Of a stretch of 8,162 bases of DNA, positions 1-6,758 are shown piece after piece; the stretch's first letter is position 1, and the number at the start of each line of letters is the position of its first letter. This DNA comes from Candidatus Zixiibacteriota bacterium (GTDB lineage: Bacteria > Zixibacteria > MSB-5A5 > GN15 > FEB-12). The notes beneath the pieces are model-generated. The model ran no database searches and was not told the origin of the DNA. It was given only the letters and a program-made list of their open reading frames with translations. Both the position numbers and the translations under genes were made by a program. The stretch is taken from assembly GCA_030619345.1 (NCBI GenBank), contig JAUXBO010000097.1:1-8162 (forward strand), given 5' to 3'.

Positions 1-1677
1 ATTCTGAATCCGAGTATCTAATTTGATTGCCAGAGTCTCAGCCTCGGGTGTCACAAAGCCGATCATTCCTTCGAGAAATCCGGTCAGGTCGATACTCTCG
101 GGCTTCTTGTTCGAGTCGTCCCGTGCCAGAGCCAGAAAGCGTGTGATGATGTCGTTTAAGCGGCGCATCTCACCCCGGATCTGTTGAATGAATTGTGTAT
201 ACTCTTCTCTGTTCTCCTTCGGTAGAAACTCCCCGCCTAACCTTTGCACGGCTATAGAGATTGTGTTGAGCGGATTGCGAATCTCGTGGGCGATTCCGGC
301 GGCCAGATCACCCAATTCGGACAGGCGCTCTTTGCGGGCGGCATCGCGCTCAAAACTTTTCAGGCGAGTGATATCGTAAAACATCGCCACCGTCCCGGTT
401 TCGATTTCTCCGGGAAGGCTGACCGAAGAGGTTGAAATAAGCAGCCATTTACTCTGGCCGTTGAATTCTTCAGATAATTCTATTTCGCCGGAAGTGGCGT
501 GGTTGGAAAGTAAATCGGAAATGCTTTTCCCAAATCCAAGTTCCGAAACCTGTTTACCCTCACAGTTGGGCACACCGAGAATACTCTGAAAAGCACGATT
601 GGCCAGCACGAATCTCCCCTTGGCATCGATGACGGCCGCCCCTGTGCGCATCTCGTCAAAAATCTTGTCACTAATCGATTTGACATGAGCCAATTGATGC
701 GAAATCTCTCGTCGCTTAGTGCGGCTGCCAAAATACAGTAACACTAAAACAACAAGTGAAAAGAGAACCGCCGAGAGAGTTATCATCTGAAGATCGTAAC
801 CGCGCGACACGTTGTAATACCGATCCAGAGACAGGCCAACCCGGAAGATTCCGAATTGATAGTCAGGAGTTGCAAACGGTCTGACCAGTTCCAGTACTTT
901 TGTCTCGGGATATTCCAATATCCGACCAGTAATGCTATCTTCTTGCAAAGCGTCTCGCAAAAACATGTCGTCTGCTATTGCACTGAGATTGCTGATATTA
1001 CGAGACGAAAAAACTACACCACTGTCGGTCTGGTAGATAATATAATCAACTCCCGATTCGCGGGACATATTCTGGACCAAGTGATCGATCCGGGTCTCTC
1101 TTAGCGCCTCAGTGAAGTAGTTGGCATCCGCCGACAGTACAATGACATGATTGAGATCATTGGTCAACTGCAAATAGTAGTGGACCGCTTCGCCGGGACT
1201 ATCGCCCTGATCGTAAAGCACCACATAGTTGTTCTCAGGATTTGCCAACAATCCGTACATCTCCTCGAACACGAAGGGTGGAAGAGCAGTGCGAGGACCG
1301 CCGACGAAGGCATCTAGTACCAGTGTGGAATCGGATTTGAACAAATGTATGGAATACAGATTGTGATCCAAGCCGAATCTCATTAACTGGTTGTCGGTGA
1401 GCTGAAAGTCATCGGCAATGAGTTCCAGAGTCAGAGCATTGAATCTGCGGTGTACCAGGTAATCGAAAAAAGCCTCCGACTCAAGTGCGCTCTGCGCCGA
1501 GTTTGCCAGTGCCTGCGTGAAGGAAGCTCCCTGATCACGCAGTAGCGACAGACTGTCTGATCTACTCGAAGTTATACTCACCCAGGTTATGGCAAAAACC
1601 ACCAGGGCCAGAGCAATCGCGACCGAAAGGATGAGTCTTTGACTGAGTCCTGAACTATTCCTGTTTGAGGCAGTCAT
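1..1677 (-). CDS. Sensor histidine kinase, Cache-like/PAS/HisKA, NtrB/AtoS-like (partial, 3' end cut by window edge)
   Basis: Reading frame stays open from ATG at 1677 to base 1 (559 codons, no stop), so the C-terminus lies outside the window. What I see: a membrane segment at residues 15-35, an extracytoplasmic region of about 260 residues, a second membrane segment at 299-317, a PAS domain at about 335-440, then a HisKA domain with H-box AHEIRNPLN (phospho-acceptor His464) and the second DHp helix at about 490-520. The HATPase_c domain is missing only because of the edge. The sensor region ends with an FGIFRVGLSLD stretch typical of the distal part of Cache domains, so it probably binds a small external ligand; which one cannot be told. 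The protein should autophosphorylate on His464 and pass phosphate to an NtrC-type response regulator, expected just left of the window. It lies 44 nt behind the 653-aa kinase on the same strand and is probably cotranscribed. No strong Shine-Dalgarno precedes the ATG; a TTG at 1713 is an alternative start. Confidence 0.93.
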   Translation of the reverse strand, partial: MTASNRNSSGLSQRLILSVAIALALVVFAITWVSITSSRSDSLSLLRDQGASFTQALANSAQSALESEAFFDYLVHRRFNALTLELIADDFQLTDNQLMRFGLDHNLYSIHLFKSDSTLVLDAFVGGPRTALPPFVFEEMYGLLANPENNYVVLYDQGDSPGEAVHYYLQLTNDLNHVIVLSADANYFTEALRETRIDHLVQNMSRESGVDYIIYQTDSGVVFSSRNISNLSAIADDMFLRDALQEDSITGRILEYPETKVLELVRPFATPDYQFGIFRVGLSLDRYYNVSRGYDLQMITLSAVLFSLVVLVLLYFGSRTKRREISHQLAHVKSISDKIFDEMRTGAAVIDAKGRFVLANRAFQSILGVPNCEGKQVSELGFGKSISDLLSNHATSGEIELSEEFNGQSKWLLISTSSVSLPGEIETGTVAMFYDITRLKSFERDAARKERLSELGDLAAGIAHEIRNPLNTISIAVQRLGGEFLPKENREEYTQFIQQIRGEMRRLNDIITRFLALARDDSNKKPESIDLTGFLEGMIGFVTPEAETLAIKLDTRIQN

Positions 1678-1721
1678 ATACTGAAAGCTATCGGCAGGAT
1701 ATGCAGGCGGCAACCTAAAAA

Positions 1722-3683
1722 CTAACTGATAAGTTCGTGACCACGGGCCTGAACAAAACCTTCCGTTGCTCGATCCTCCTGATCCGGTTGATGAGTCGGG
1801 ATTGTAAAGGCAAAGCAGGAATGCGGTTGTTTACTGTAGGAAATTTGGCCGCCGTGCGATTCAATTATCTCACTGCTGGAAATCAGGCCCAGGCCATGTC
1901 CTTTGCGCTTCGTGCTGAATCGCTTCTTAAATAGTTTTGGCAACTGTTGATCATCTACACCCGAGCCACTGTCGATGATCTCGATCCGCACCGAGGGCGT
2001 CGTGTCGGCCTCGTTTAAAGTACGGACTTTAATCCAGCGGTCACCTTCAACATCATCCAGGGCGTCGCTGGCATTATAGAGGAGGCTGATCAATACTTGT
2101 TGAATCTGAGCAGCATCAAAGTCAACGAGAGGGATTTCAGTCGACAGCTCCACTGAAATATTCGTACTTTCAAAGCGATTCTGAGGTTTCAAAAACGCAA
2201 CAACATTTTCAACCGTTTGATTGATATCTCCCCGTGCTATCACTGTCTCCCCCTGATGCGGGTCCATCAATCCTGCGGAGAAGGCTGAAATTTTATCGAG
2301 TGTCTCTTTCATAATCTCCAGCTTTTTCTCTATCTTCTCATGGTTTCCTTTTTTTAGAAAAAGCGGGACCAGTTCGAGGTTACCCGAAAGAACAGCCAGA
2401 TAATTATTTATGTCATGAGCTATATCGGCAGCCATCTTGCCCCGAGTGTAGTAACGATCGATCCGCATGATCATCTCCTGGAAATCTTTACTTTCGGAGA
2501 TATCCCTGATCATATATAACCAGCCGTCTTTTCCCTTGTCGGTGCTAACGATTTCCGATTGAACAACTAAGACAGGAAATGGAGTGCCGTCTTTTCTGAG
2601 CGCCAAAAGCTCCCGGCGAAGCTCGTTTTGATCAACCGCATGTGCCGATCCGTTGGCTTCCACCGAACGAGTAAACAGCTCCTGTATCCGCCGACCCAGA
2701 ACCTCACTTTCGCTGTATCCAAAATCTGATTCAGCCCTTATATTGAACAGGACTATTTTCCCCTCAGCATCAGTCGAGATTACGCCCGCCGGTGTGTTTT
2801 CAATGACCGTTTTAAGAAAACTTCTCGAACTATCCAGTTCTGCATTTGATGACCCCAATCTTCGGTTCGAAGCAGACAGACGGTTATGCGTCGCCTGAAG
2901 AGAACGTGACATGGCGTTGAAGGTCGAAGACAATTCATACAATTCCTCATCCCCTCCCGGTTCTACCATAAGGTAAACTTCGCCGTTAGCGGTTCTTTTA
3001 AAACCTTCGATGAGATCAGAAAGCGGTCTTCGAAACCGATTAGTGATCAGGCGGACGGTCAACAGGCTTATTAGAATAGAGACTAACACTATTAACAAAA
3101 GCGCATATTCCAGATGTGAACGGTTGGAAACAAGCAGACCATGCTCCCTTGACATGGTGACTATAAACCTGGCATTTTCATCAAGTTCAGTCACCATTCG
3201 CGTGCCCATCAATTCTGAATCGAGCCACCATTCATAGTTTCGATCCAAACTCGTTTTCTCAAGGTGTCCGTCCTCGGTTCCCAATCGTGGGGCATCGCTG
3301 CTCATTGACTCGCTGCCATCGCTTCGTTCAGATTGATAACTGAACACTAACATCGCTTCATTGTTATCGCGAGAGACAAATACATTCACACACATCACCG
3401 AACTGTCGACTTCAATCATTCGGGAGATATCAAACCTTGTGTCGGCGGAAAGTGAATCAGCAACAGGAAGTTCGCGATCAAGTCGAATCAATGATTCAAG
3501 GTTCTCTGACAATGAAATCTGACGATTCGATATCTCCGCGAGGTTGTTGTCAGTTTCGTTACCCGATGAATCAAAAATTATCAGTATCAAGGCCAGACTG
3601 ACGAACGTAACCTGGATGATTATAAGATGACTGAGCCGAGCGAGAAACCCGGACCTAAACGAAAATTTCCCTACCCGAGACAT
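1722..3683 (-). CDS. Membrane sensor histidine kinase with HAMP and PAS domains and HDINN-type H-box
   Basis: 653-aa two-component sensor kinase of the inner membrane. Domain order seen: short cytoplasmic N-terminus, membrane segment about 18-37, extracytoplasmic sensor about 38-190 (short, about 150 residues, family not recognised), membrane segment about 191-213, HAMP linker about 214-266, coiled-coil-like stretch 262-290, PAS about 287-400 (ending LYMIRDISESKD), HisKA with IAHDINNYLAVLSGN (phospho-acceptor His423), and HATPase_c with N-box Asn537 (LLYNASDAL), G1 motif DSGSG at 571-575 and G2 motif GHGLGL at 595-600. All residues needed for ATP binding and autophosphorylation are visible. 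The H-box has Asp-Ile-Asn-Asn instead of Glu-x-x-Asn-Pro, resembling the HDFNN variant of PAS-linked and CckA-like kinases. Start ATG at 3683 has AGGA at 3697-3694, 10 nt away. A GATAAT (3726-3721) could be a -10 box, but no good -35 was found. It precedes a second kinase by 44 nt, so the pair may sense two signals for one pathway. Ligand unknown. Confidence 0.93.
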   Translation of the reverse strand: MSRVGKFSFRSGFLARLSHLIIIQVTFVSLALILIIFDSSGNETDNNLAEISNRQISLSENLESLIRLDRELPVADSLSADTRFDISRMIEVDSSVMCVNVFVSRDNNEAMLVFSYQSERSDGSESMSSDAPRLGTEDGHLEKTSLDRNYEWWLDSELMGTRMVTELDENARFIVTMSREHGLLVSNRSHLEYALLLIVLVSILISLLTVRLITNRFRRPLSDLIEGFKRTANGEVYLMVEPGGDEELYELSSTFNAMSRSLQATHNRLSASNRRLGSSNAELDSSRSFLKTVIENTPAGVISTDAEGKIVLFNIRAESDFGYSESEVLGRRIQELFTRSVEANGSAHAVDQNELRRELLALRKDGTPFPVLVVQSEIVSTDKGKDGWLYMIRDISESKDFQEMIMRIDRYYTRGKMAADIAHDINNYLAVLSGNLELVPLFLKKGNHEKIEKKLEIMKETLDKISAFSAGLMDPHQGETVIARGDINQTVENVVAFLKPQNRFESTNISVELSTEIPLVDFDAAQIQQVLISLLYNASDALDDVEGDRWIKVRTLNEADTTPSVRIEIIDSGSGVDDQQLPKLFKKRFSTKRKGHGLGLISSSEIIESHGGQISYSKQPHSCFAFTIPTHQPDQEDRATEGFVQARGHELIS

Positions 3684-3767
3684 AGAAATACTGTCCTAAT
3701 TTTTGTTAACTTATGCTGAGATTATCGGACAGAGAGACAAAAGCTCGATTGGAATAGCAGATATGAT

Positions 3768-3844
3768 AAAAAAAATGGGAGTGGTGGAGGGGGATGCCCG
3801 ACTCTAACGTCAGGTGGCTGGAAAACCAGCGCACACCACTCCCA
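3768..3844 (-). terminator. Intrinsic terminator-like three-way-junction element with T8 tail; possible small RNA
   Basis: Perfect 11-bp inverted repeat TGGGAGTGGTG (3776-3786) / CACCACTCCCA (3834-3844). On the minus strand it is followed directly by eight Ts (3775-3768), the arrangement of a Rho-independent terminator. Inside are two further hairpins: GCTGG-TTTT-CCAGC (3830-3817) and CCTGAC-GTTAGA-GTCGGG (3814-3797). The second has a U-G wobble only when read on the minus strand (it would be a C-A mismatch on plus), which supports minus as the RNA strand. A pyrimidine-rich CATCCCCCTC (3796-3787) is unpaired. It would end transcripts of the cobO-SDR-trxB operon 276 nt after the trxB stop and shield the kinase operon. 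The multi-branched inside is more than a terminator needs, so a stable small RNA, a regulatory leader or a palindromic repeat are alternatives. A weak candidate promoter (TAGAAT at 3863-3858) would give a transcript of about 85 nt. It did not match any riboswitch, SRP RNA or tRNA pattern I know. Confidence 0.7.
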
Positions 3845-4120
3845 AATCTAGTACTCTATTCTACATTGCAGTAATCGGCTAAAACCTGAAGACCTTAATA
3901 ATCAAGTAACATCGGAAAGGACTACCTACGGCCAGCTGCACTTAAATTATAACAATCCAGAGCCAAAGTTGCAAGAAAAATCGGTCCAAACCAACCATAA
4001 CCACCAATTTCATTTTCTTCGGATCGACTGGCAATCAAAGAGTTAGGAAGAATAGTCGACGACAAACGCACCGTCTGCCGCCGACAGATGTAGTCCACTA
4101 TATGTTGCCAAAAATGGAGT
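3845..4120. other. Intergenic stretch downstream of trxB, no gene recognised
   Basis: Together with the structured element and the kinase leader this forms a 437-nt gap. I see no credible gene. A minus-strand frame opens here (3922-4206), but it begins inside trxB, has no ribosome-binding site and resembles nothing I know. A weak stem TCTGTC/GGCAGA with a GGC loop lies near 4075-4090 and has no T-run, so it is not a convincing terminator. This part would be transcribed as the long 3' untranslated end of the trxB message. Confidence 0.6.
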
Positions 4121-5074
4121 CTATACTCTGGCCGCAGCCTTGTCTTCGAGTCGCTCCATGCGTTTCTCAGAAGCAACCGCTGCCGTGGTACCGTCCCCAA
4201 CGGCATTGGTAACCTGACGCACTAATTGTGATCTAACATCACCACAAGCATAAATACCTTCGATTGAGGTTTCCATATGATCATTGGTGATTATGAAACC
4301 GCCCTCGTCTTTCTTGACTTCATCTCTAAAGAAATTAGAATTCGGCTTGAATCCCAGGTATGGGAATATGGCACCAATCTCCAGCGTGGAGTTCTCCTGT
4401 GTCTTTACATTCTTCAGCGTCAGGTCGGTAACAAGCTTCTCGTTGCCATTTATGGACTCAACTACCGTGTCCCAGATGAATTCGATTTTCTTGTTTTCGA
4501 AAGCGCGCTTTTGAACAATCTTGGCCGCCCTTAGCTCATCCCGACGATGAATGACATATACTTTTGAAGCAAACTTGGTCAGATAGCCGGCTTCTTCAAC
4601 AGCAGCGTCTCCACCACCGACGACAGCAATTACCTTTTCTTTGAAAAAAGCACCATCACAGATGGCGCAATATGAAACGCCTTTGCCACTGTACTTTTCT
4701 TCCCCCGAAATTCCCAGCTTTACCGGTGATCCACCGGTCGACACAATCGCCGCTTTGCCGCGGTAAATATTCCCCGATGCACATCGTGCCACACGATCAT
4801 CGCCATCGCAATACAATTCTTCAACCTCTTCCATCTCAACTTCGAGTCCAAATTTTTTGGCGTGCTCGGTGAACTTTATAGCCAGATCAGCACCTTCAAT
4901 ATGTTCGAACCCAAGATAGTCTTCGACCTCACCGGTGAGAGCAATCTGTCCACCGGGGAGATACTTTTCCAAACAAACAACTTTTCTCTGGGCTCTTCCG
5001 ACATAGAGTCCGGCACATAATCCTCCCGGACCTCCTCCCACGATTACAACATCGTAATTTCTCTCTTGGGCCAT
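4121..5074 (-). CDS. trxB: Thioredoxin reductase (NADPH, FAD flavoprotein)
   Basis: 317-aa low-molecular-weight thioredoxin reductase, a cytoplasmic dimer that moves electrons from NADPH through FAD and a disulfide to thioredoxin. Visible motifs: FAD-binding GGGPGG at 13-18, substrate-active CAICDG with the redox pair Cys136/Cys139 and Asp140, a second Rossmann motif GGGDAA at 153-158, HRRDELRA at 176-183 whose arginines fit binding of the NADPH 2'-phosphate, and the C-terminal FAD motif CGDVR (277-281) followed by RQVTNAVGDG (286-295). Length and order match the family (E. coli enzyme about 320 aa). Start ATG at 5074 is preceded by AAGGGAA (5087-5081), which overlaps the stop codon of the upstream SDR gene. 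It is the last gene of the cobO-SDR-trxB operon. Ferredoxin- or flavin-linked relatives share the fold, but the intact CxxC and HRR point to a true NADPH enzyme. Confidence 0.96.
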   Translation of the reverse strand: MAQERNYDVVIVGGGPGGLCAGLYVGRAQRKVVCLEKYLPGGQIALTGEVEDYLGFEHIEGADLAIKFTEHAKKFGLEVEMEEVEELYCDGDDRVARCASGNIYRGKAAIVSTGGSPVKLGISGEEKYSGKGVSYCAICDGAFFKEKVIAVVGGGDAAVEEAGYLTKFASKVYVIHRRDELRAAKIVQKRAFENKKIEFIWDTVVESINGNEKLVTDLTLKNVKTQENSTLEIGAIFPYLGFKPNSNFFRDEVKKDEGGFIITNDHMETSIEGIYACGDVRSQLVRQVTNAVGDGTTAAVASEKRMERLEDKAAARV

Positions 5075-5085
5075 CTCAATTTCCC

Positions 5086-5973
5086 TTATCTTTTAAAACT
5101 CTTTTTTAGTCCGTCTTCGAATCCGACCGGGGCTATCCCGAACCGGGATTTCATAAACTCAATATCAGCAACACTTCCCTCCTCGAGCATTCTCAACTGG
5201 TCAACCGTCACCGGGGCCGGTTTCAAAAATAGCTCAAGGAACCAAGCTGTTATCTTCATCAACCAGATTGGAAGATACAAGTTCAATCTTCTTAGGCCAA
5301 ATTGTCGTTTTATTAAGTAGATTATTTGTCGGTACTCAAGTCTTTGCGATCCGCCAATTTCGATAGTCTTGTTGATCGAATCGCTGTTGGTCAGTGATTC
5401 TCGCACCGAAGCAACCATATCCTCGATTTGCACCGGCTGCATGAGATATTTCCCTGAACCGATTATGGGTGATACCGGCGACCATCTTAGTATTTTCCTT
5501 TGAAGCGTCAAGAACCCGTCTCGTTCTCCATAAACAAGCGAGGGTCGAAAGATTGTGTATTCAAGACCGGAATTTTTCACCAGTTCCTCGGCAGCGTGCT
5601 TAGTTCTAAGATAGACAGTCGATCCGTACTTGTTCGCTCCTATCGCTGACATATAGATGATTCGCTTGACGCCCGCCTTCTGACACGCCTCCACGACGTT
5701 CTTAGTCCCCTGCACAACAGTCTTCTCAAAAGTCTTATTCCTGGTCTCGACAATTATTCCTACCAGATGGATCAGGACCTCTGCGTCCAAACACAGATCC
5801 AAAAGGGATTCGGTCTCCTCCAGACTTCCAGAAACTACTGTGGTCTTGCCTCCACTCTCCGCCGGTACAACTGACGAGTGAATTAGAAGCCTGAGAGCAT
5901 GGTTTTCTTTCTTCAGATTCTCTACAAGATTCCGACCGATAAACCCGGTTGCCCCCGTAATCGCAATTCTCAC
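5086..5973 (-). CDS. NAD(P)-dependent epimerase/SDR-like protein, NDUFA9-like atypical SDR
   Basis: 295-aa extended/atypical short-chain dehydrogenase-like protein. N-terminal Rossmann motif TGATGFIG lies at residues 6-13 (from the GTG start). A YLRTK stretch gives Tyr121 and Lys125 in the YxxxK catalytic spacing, with Ser109 (YMSAIG) in the usual serine position. FRPSLVYG follows at 142-149 and QPVQIEDMV at 179-187; these two blocks are typical of the NAD(P)H-binding subgroup that includes the complex I subunit NDUFA9 and related bacterial proteins. Substrate cannot be inferred. A hydrophobic patch near 232-251 (LYLPIWLMKITAWFLELFL) suggests membrane association or a greasy substrate. Start choice: GTG at 5973 overlaps the cobO stop by 4 nt (GTGA), with AGAAGGG about 9 nt upstream, the classic layout for translational coupling. 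A TTG at 5976 directly before it would add one residue. The gap to trxB is 11 nt, so the three genes form one operon. Confidence 0.87.
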   Translation of the reverse strand: MRIAITGATGFIGRNLVENLKKENHALRLLIHSSVVPAESGGKTTVVSGSLEETESLLDLCLDAEVLIHLVGIIVETRNKTFEKTVVQGTKNVVEACQKAGVKRIIYMSAIGANKYGSTVYLRTKHAAEELVKNSGLEYTIFRPSLVYGERDGFLTLQRKILRWSPVSPIIGSGKYLMQPVQIEDMVASVRESLTNSDSINKTIEIGGSQRLEYRQIIYLIKRQFGLRRLNLYLPIWLMKITAWFLELFLKPAPVTVDQLRMLEEGSVADIEFMKSRFGIAPVGFEDGLKKSFKR

Positions 5974-6512
5974 CAATCAATGCCCTTCTGAGCAAGAATC
6001 CCAGCCTGAAATGGGTGCTTAACTTCCGTCATTTCTGTTACCAGATCCGCCCTTTCTATCAACCAGGAAGGGGCGTCTCGTCCGGTTACTACCAGATGAT
6101 TACTTTTGGGGCAGGCATCCAGCAATGAGACCACATCCTCGTCGCAGATCAGACCAAGTTTCAAGGCAACACTTAATTCATCCAGAATCACCAGCGGGAA
6201 TTCTCCACCGGAGATTATCTTCCTGGCCATCTCAATTCCCTCTTTCGCCGCAGCCTGATGCTGGTTAAATTCCTTTTTGTCATCGACTATTCCAACAAAG
6301 CCCTCGCCAACCGTGTGGAGTTCAACATTTGGAGCCAGCCTCTTAATCCCTTTCAGTTCGCCATATTTCCAACTTCCTTTTACAAACTGGATGATACAGA
6401 CTCTCCAGTCATAGCCCACAGCCCTGACCACCATACCTAAAGCTGCCGTTGTTTTTCCCTTGCCATTGCCGGTATAAACGACCAGCAAACCCTTTGATTC
6501 TTGGTTTACCAT
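5970..6512 (-). CDS. cobO: Corrinoid adenosyltransferase (CobA/CobO/BtuR type)
   Basis: 180-aa ATP:cob(I)alamin / cob(I)yrinic acid a,c-diamide adenosyltransferase, which transfers the 5'-deoxyadenosyl group of ATP to reduced corrinoid cobalt in coenzyme B12 synthesis or salvage. Motifs: unusual P-loop TGNGKGKTTA (14-23), QFVKG at 42-46, Walker-B-like VILDEL (108-113), VVTGRDAP (141-148), and the family-typical C-terminus with KHPFQAG...AQKGIDW. Length is close to the E. coli BtuR (about 196 aa). ATG at 6512 has AGGA at 6521-6518, 5 nt away. It is the first gene of a three-gene operon with an SDR protein and trxB. No other cobalamin gene is visible and no B12 riboswitch was found in its upstream region, so it may serve salvage. 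A palindrome lies 26 nt upstream of the start and may control the operon. Confidence 0.95.
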   Translation of the reverse strand: MVNQESKGLLVVYTGNGKGKTTAALGMVVRAVGYDWRVCIIQFVKGSWKYGELKGIKRLAPNVELHTVGEGFVGIVDDKKEFNQHQAAAKEGIEMARKIISGGEFPLVILDELSVALKLGLICDEDVVSLLDACPKSNHLVVTGRDAPSWLIERADLVTEMTEVKHPFQAGILAQKGIDW

Positions 6513-6537
6513 ATTTATCCTGTTTGGTCACCTATTA

Positions 6538-6557
6538 CTATTCATTGTAATGAATAG
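6538..6557. promoter_or_regulatory. Perfect 20-bp palindrome, operator candidate for the cobO operon
   Basis: CTATTCATTGTAATGAATAG: 9-bp perfect arms around a GT spacer. It lies 26 nt upstream of the cobO ATG, covers the putative -10 box of the minus-strand promoter and is not followed by a T-run, so a protein-binding site is more likely than a terminator. A third half-site ATGAAT is present at 6568-6573. The binding protein is unknown; the sequence does not match the classical Fur, PerR or IscR consensus as I know them. Confidence 0.6.
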
Positions 6558-6578
6558 ACATACTATCATGAATGTCAA
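6551..6578 (-). promoter_or_regulatory. Putative sigma-70 promoter of the cobO-SDR-trxB operon
   Basis: Reading the minus strand: -35 TTGACA (6578-6573) is exact consensus, followed by a 16-nt spacer and TATTCA (6556-6551), a poor -10 with three of six matches. The -10 lies inside the palindrome, so binding there would block the polymerase. The start of transcription would fall near 6544, about 32 nt before the cobO start codon. Weak -10 makes this tentative. Confidence 0.45.
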
Positions 6579-6648
6579 TCGCTTATAACAAATAAACTTA
6601 GCCGATATTTCCGTTAGTTCAATTTGTGAAAAAAATAACCAAATATAT

Positions 6649-6677
6649 TTGACATAGAAGTCTACTATCCGTATAAT
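6649..6677 (+). promoter_or_regulatory. Exact-consensus sigma-70 promoter of the Rrf2 gene
   Basis: TTGACA (6649-6654), a 17-nt spacer, and TATAAT (6672-6677): both hexamers and the spacing match the ideal housekeeping promoter, in a very AT-rich upstream region. Transcription should begin near 6684, giving a leader of about 75 nt before the Rrf2 start codon. So strong a promoter for a regulator implies repression, probably by the Rrf2 protein itself. Confidence 0.85.
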
Positions 6678-6693
6678 AAGTGGCGTTTGAATG

Positions 6694-6729
6694 CGCCTGA
6701 CCGGATACAATTATCCGGGCTTGTGGGCG
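6694..6729 (+). promoter_or_regulatory. Leader hairpin/palindrome upstream of the Rrf2 gene
   Basis: CCGGATACAATTATCCGG (6701-6718) is a perfect 7-bp inverted repeat with loop CAAT. An outer CGCC (6694-6697) / GGCG (6726-6729) can extend it, followed by TTTT (6730-6733). A further GGCG at 6682-6685 could instead pair with the same CGCC, giving two exclusive folds. It lies between the probable transcription start and the gene, so it may be a DNA operator, a 5' stabilising hairpin or a weak attenuator. The sequence cannot separate these. Confidence 0.5.
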
Positions 6730-6758
6730 TTTTAGTTGAATAAATGAAAGAAGGTAGC

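Noticed and set aside
480..731. Minus-strand 83-codon frame within the left kinase
   Set aside because: Out of frame with the continuous kinase reading frame, which carries the PAS and H-box motifs.
3776..3844. tRNA, SRP RNA or known riboswitch in the structured gap element
   Set aside because: No T-loop GGTTCGA motif, no cloverleaf spacing, no SRP GGAAG/AGCA loop, and none of the conserved cores of the riboswitch classes I know.
4075..4092. Hairpin TCTGTC/GGCAGA as trxB terminator
   Set aside because: Short stem and no T-run downstream on the minus strand.
3922..4206. Minus-strand 94-codon open frame overlapping the end of trxB
   Set aside because: It starts inside trxB in another frame, has no ribosome-binding site and matches no family I recognise; the trxB frame explains the overlap.
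5735..5995. Minus-strand 86-codon frame over the start of the SDR gene
   Set aside because: Shadow frame; the SDR frame carries the Rossmann motif and family blocks throughout.
6513..6650. Cobalamin riboswitch upstream of cobO
   Set aside because: The region is very AT-rich and shows no B12-box (GCCACTG-like) sequence or suitable length of structured leader.
6744..6758. Upstream ATG as the start of the Rrf2 gene
   Set aside because: It would place the Shine-Dalgarno AGAAGG inside the coding region and add five residues absent from the normal family N-terminus; ATG at 6759 fits better.
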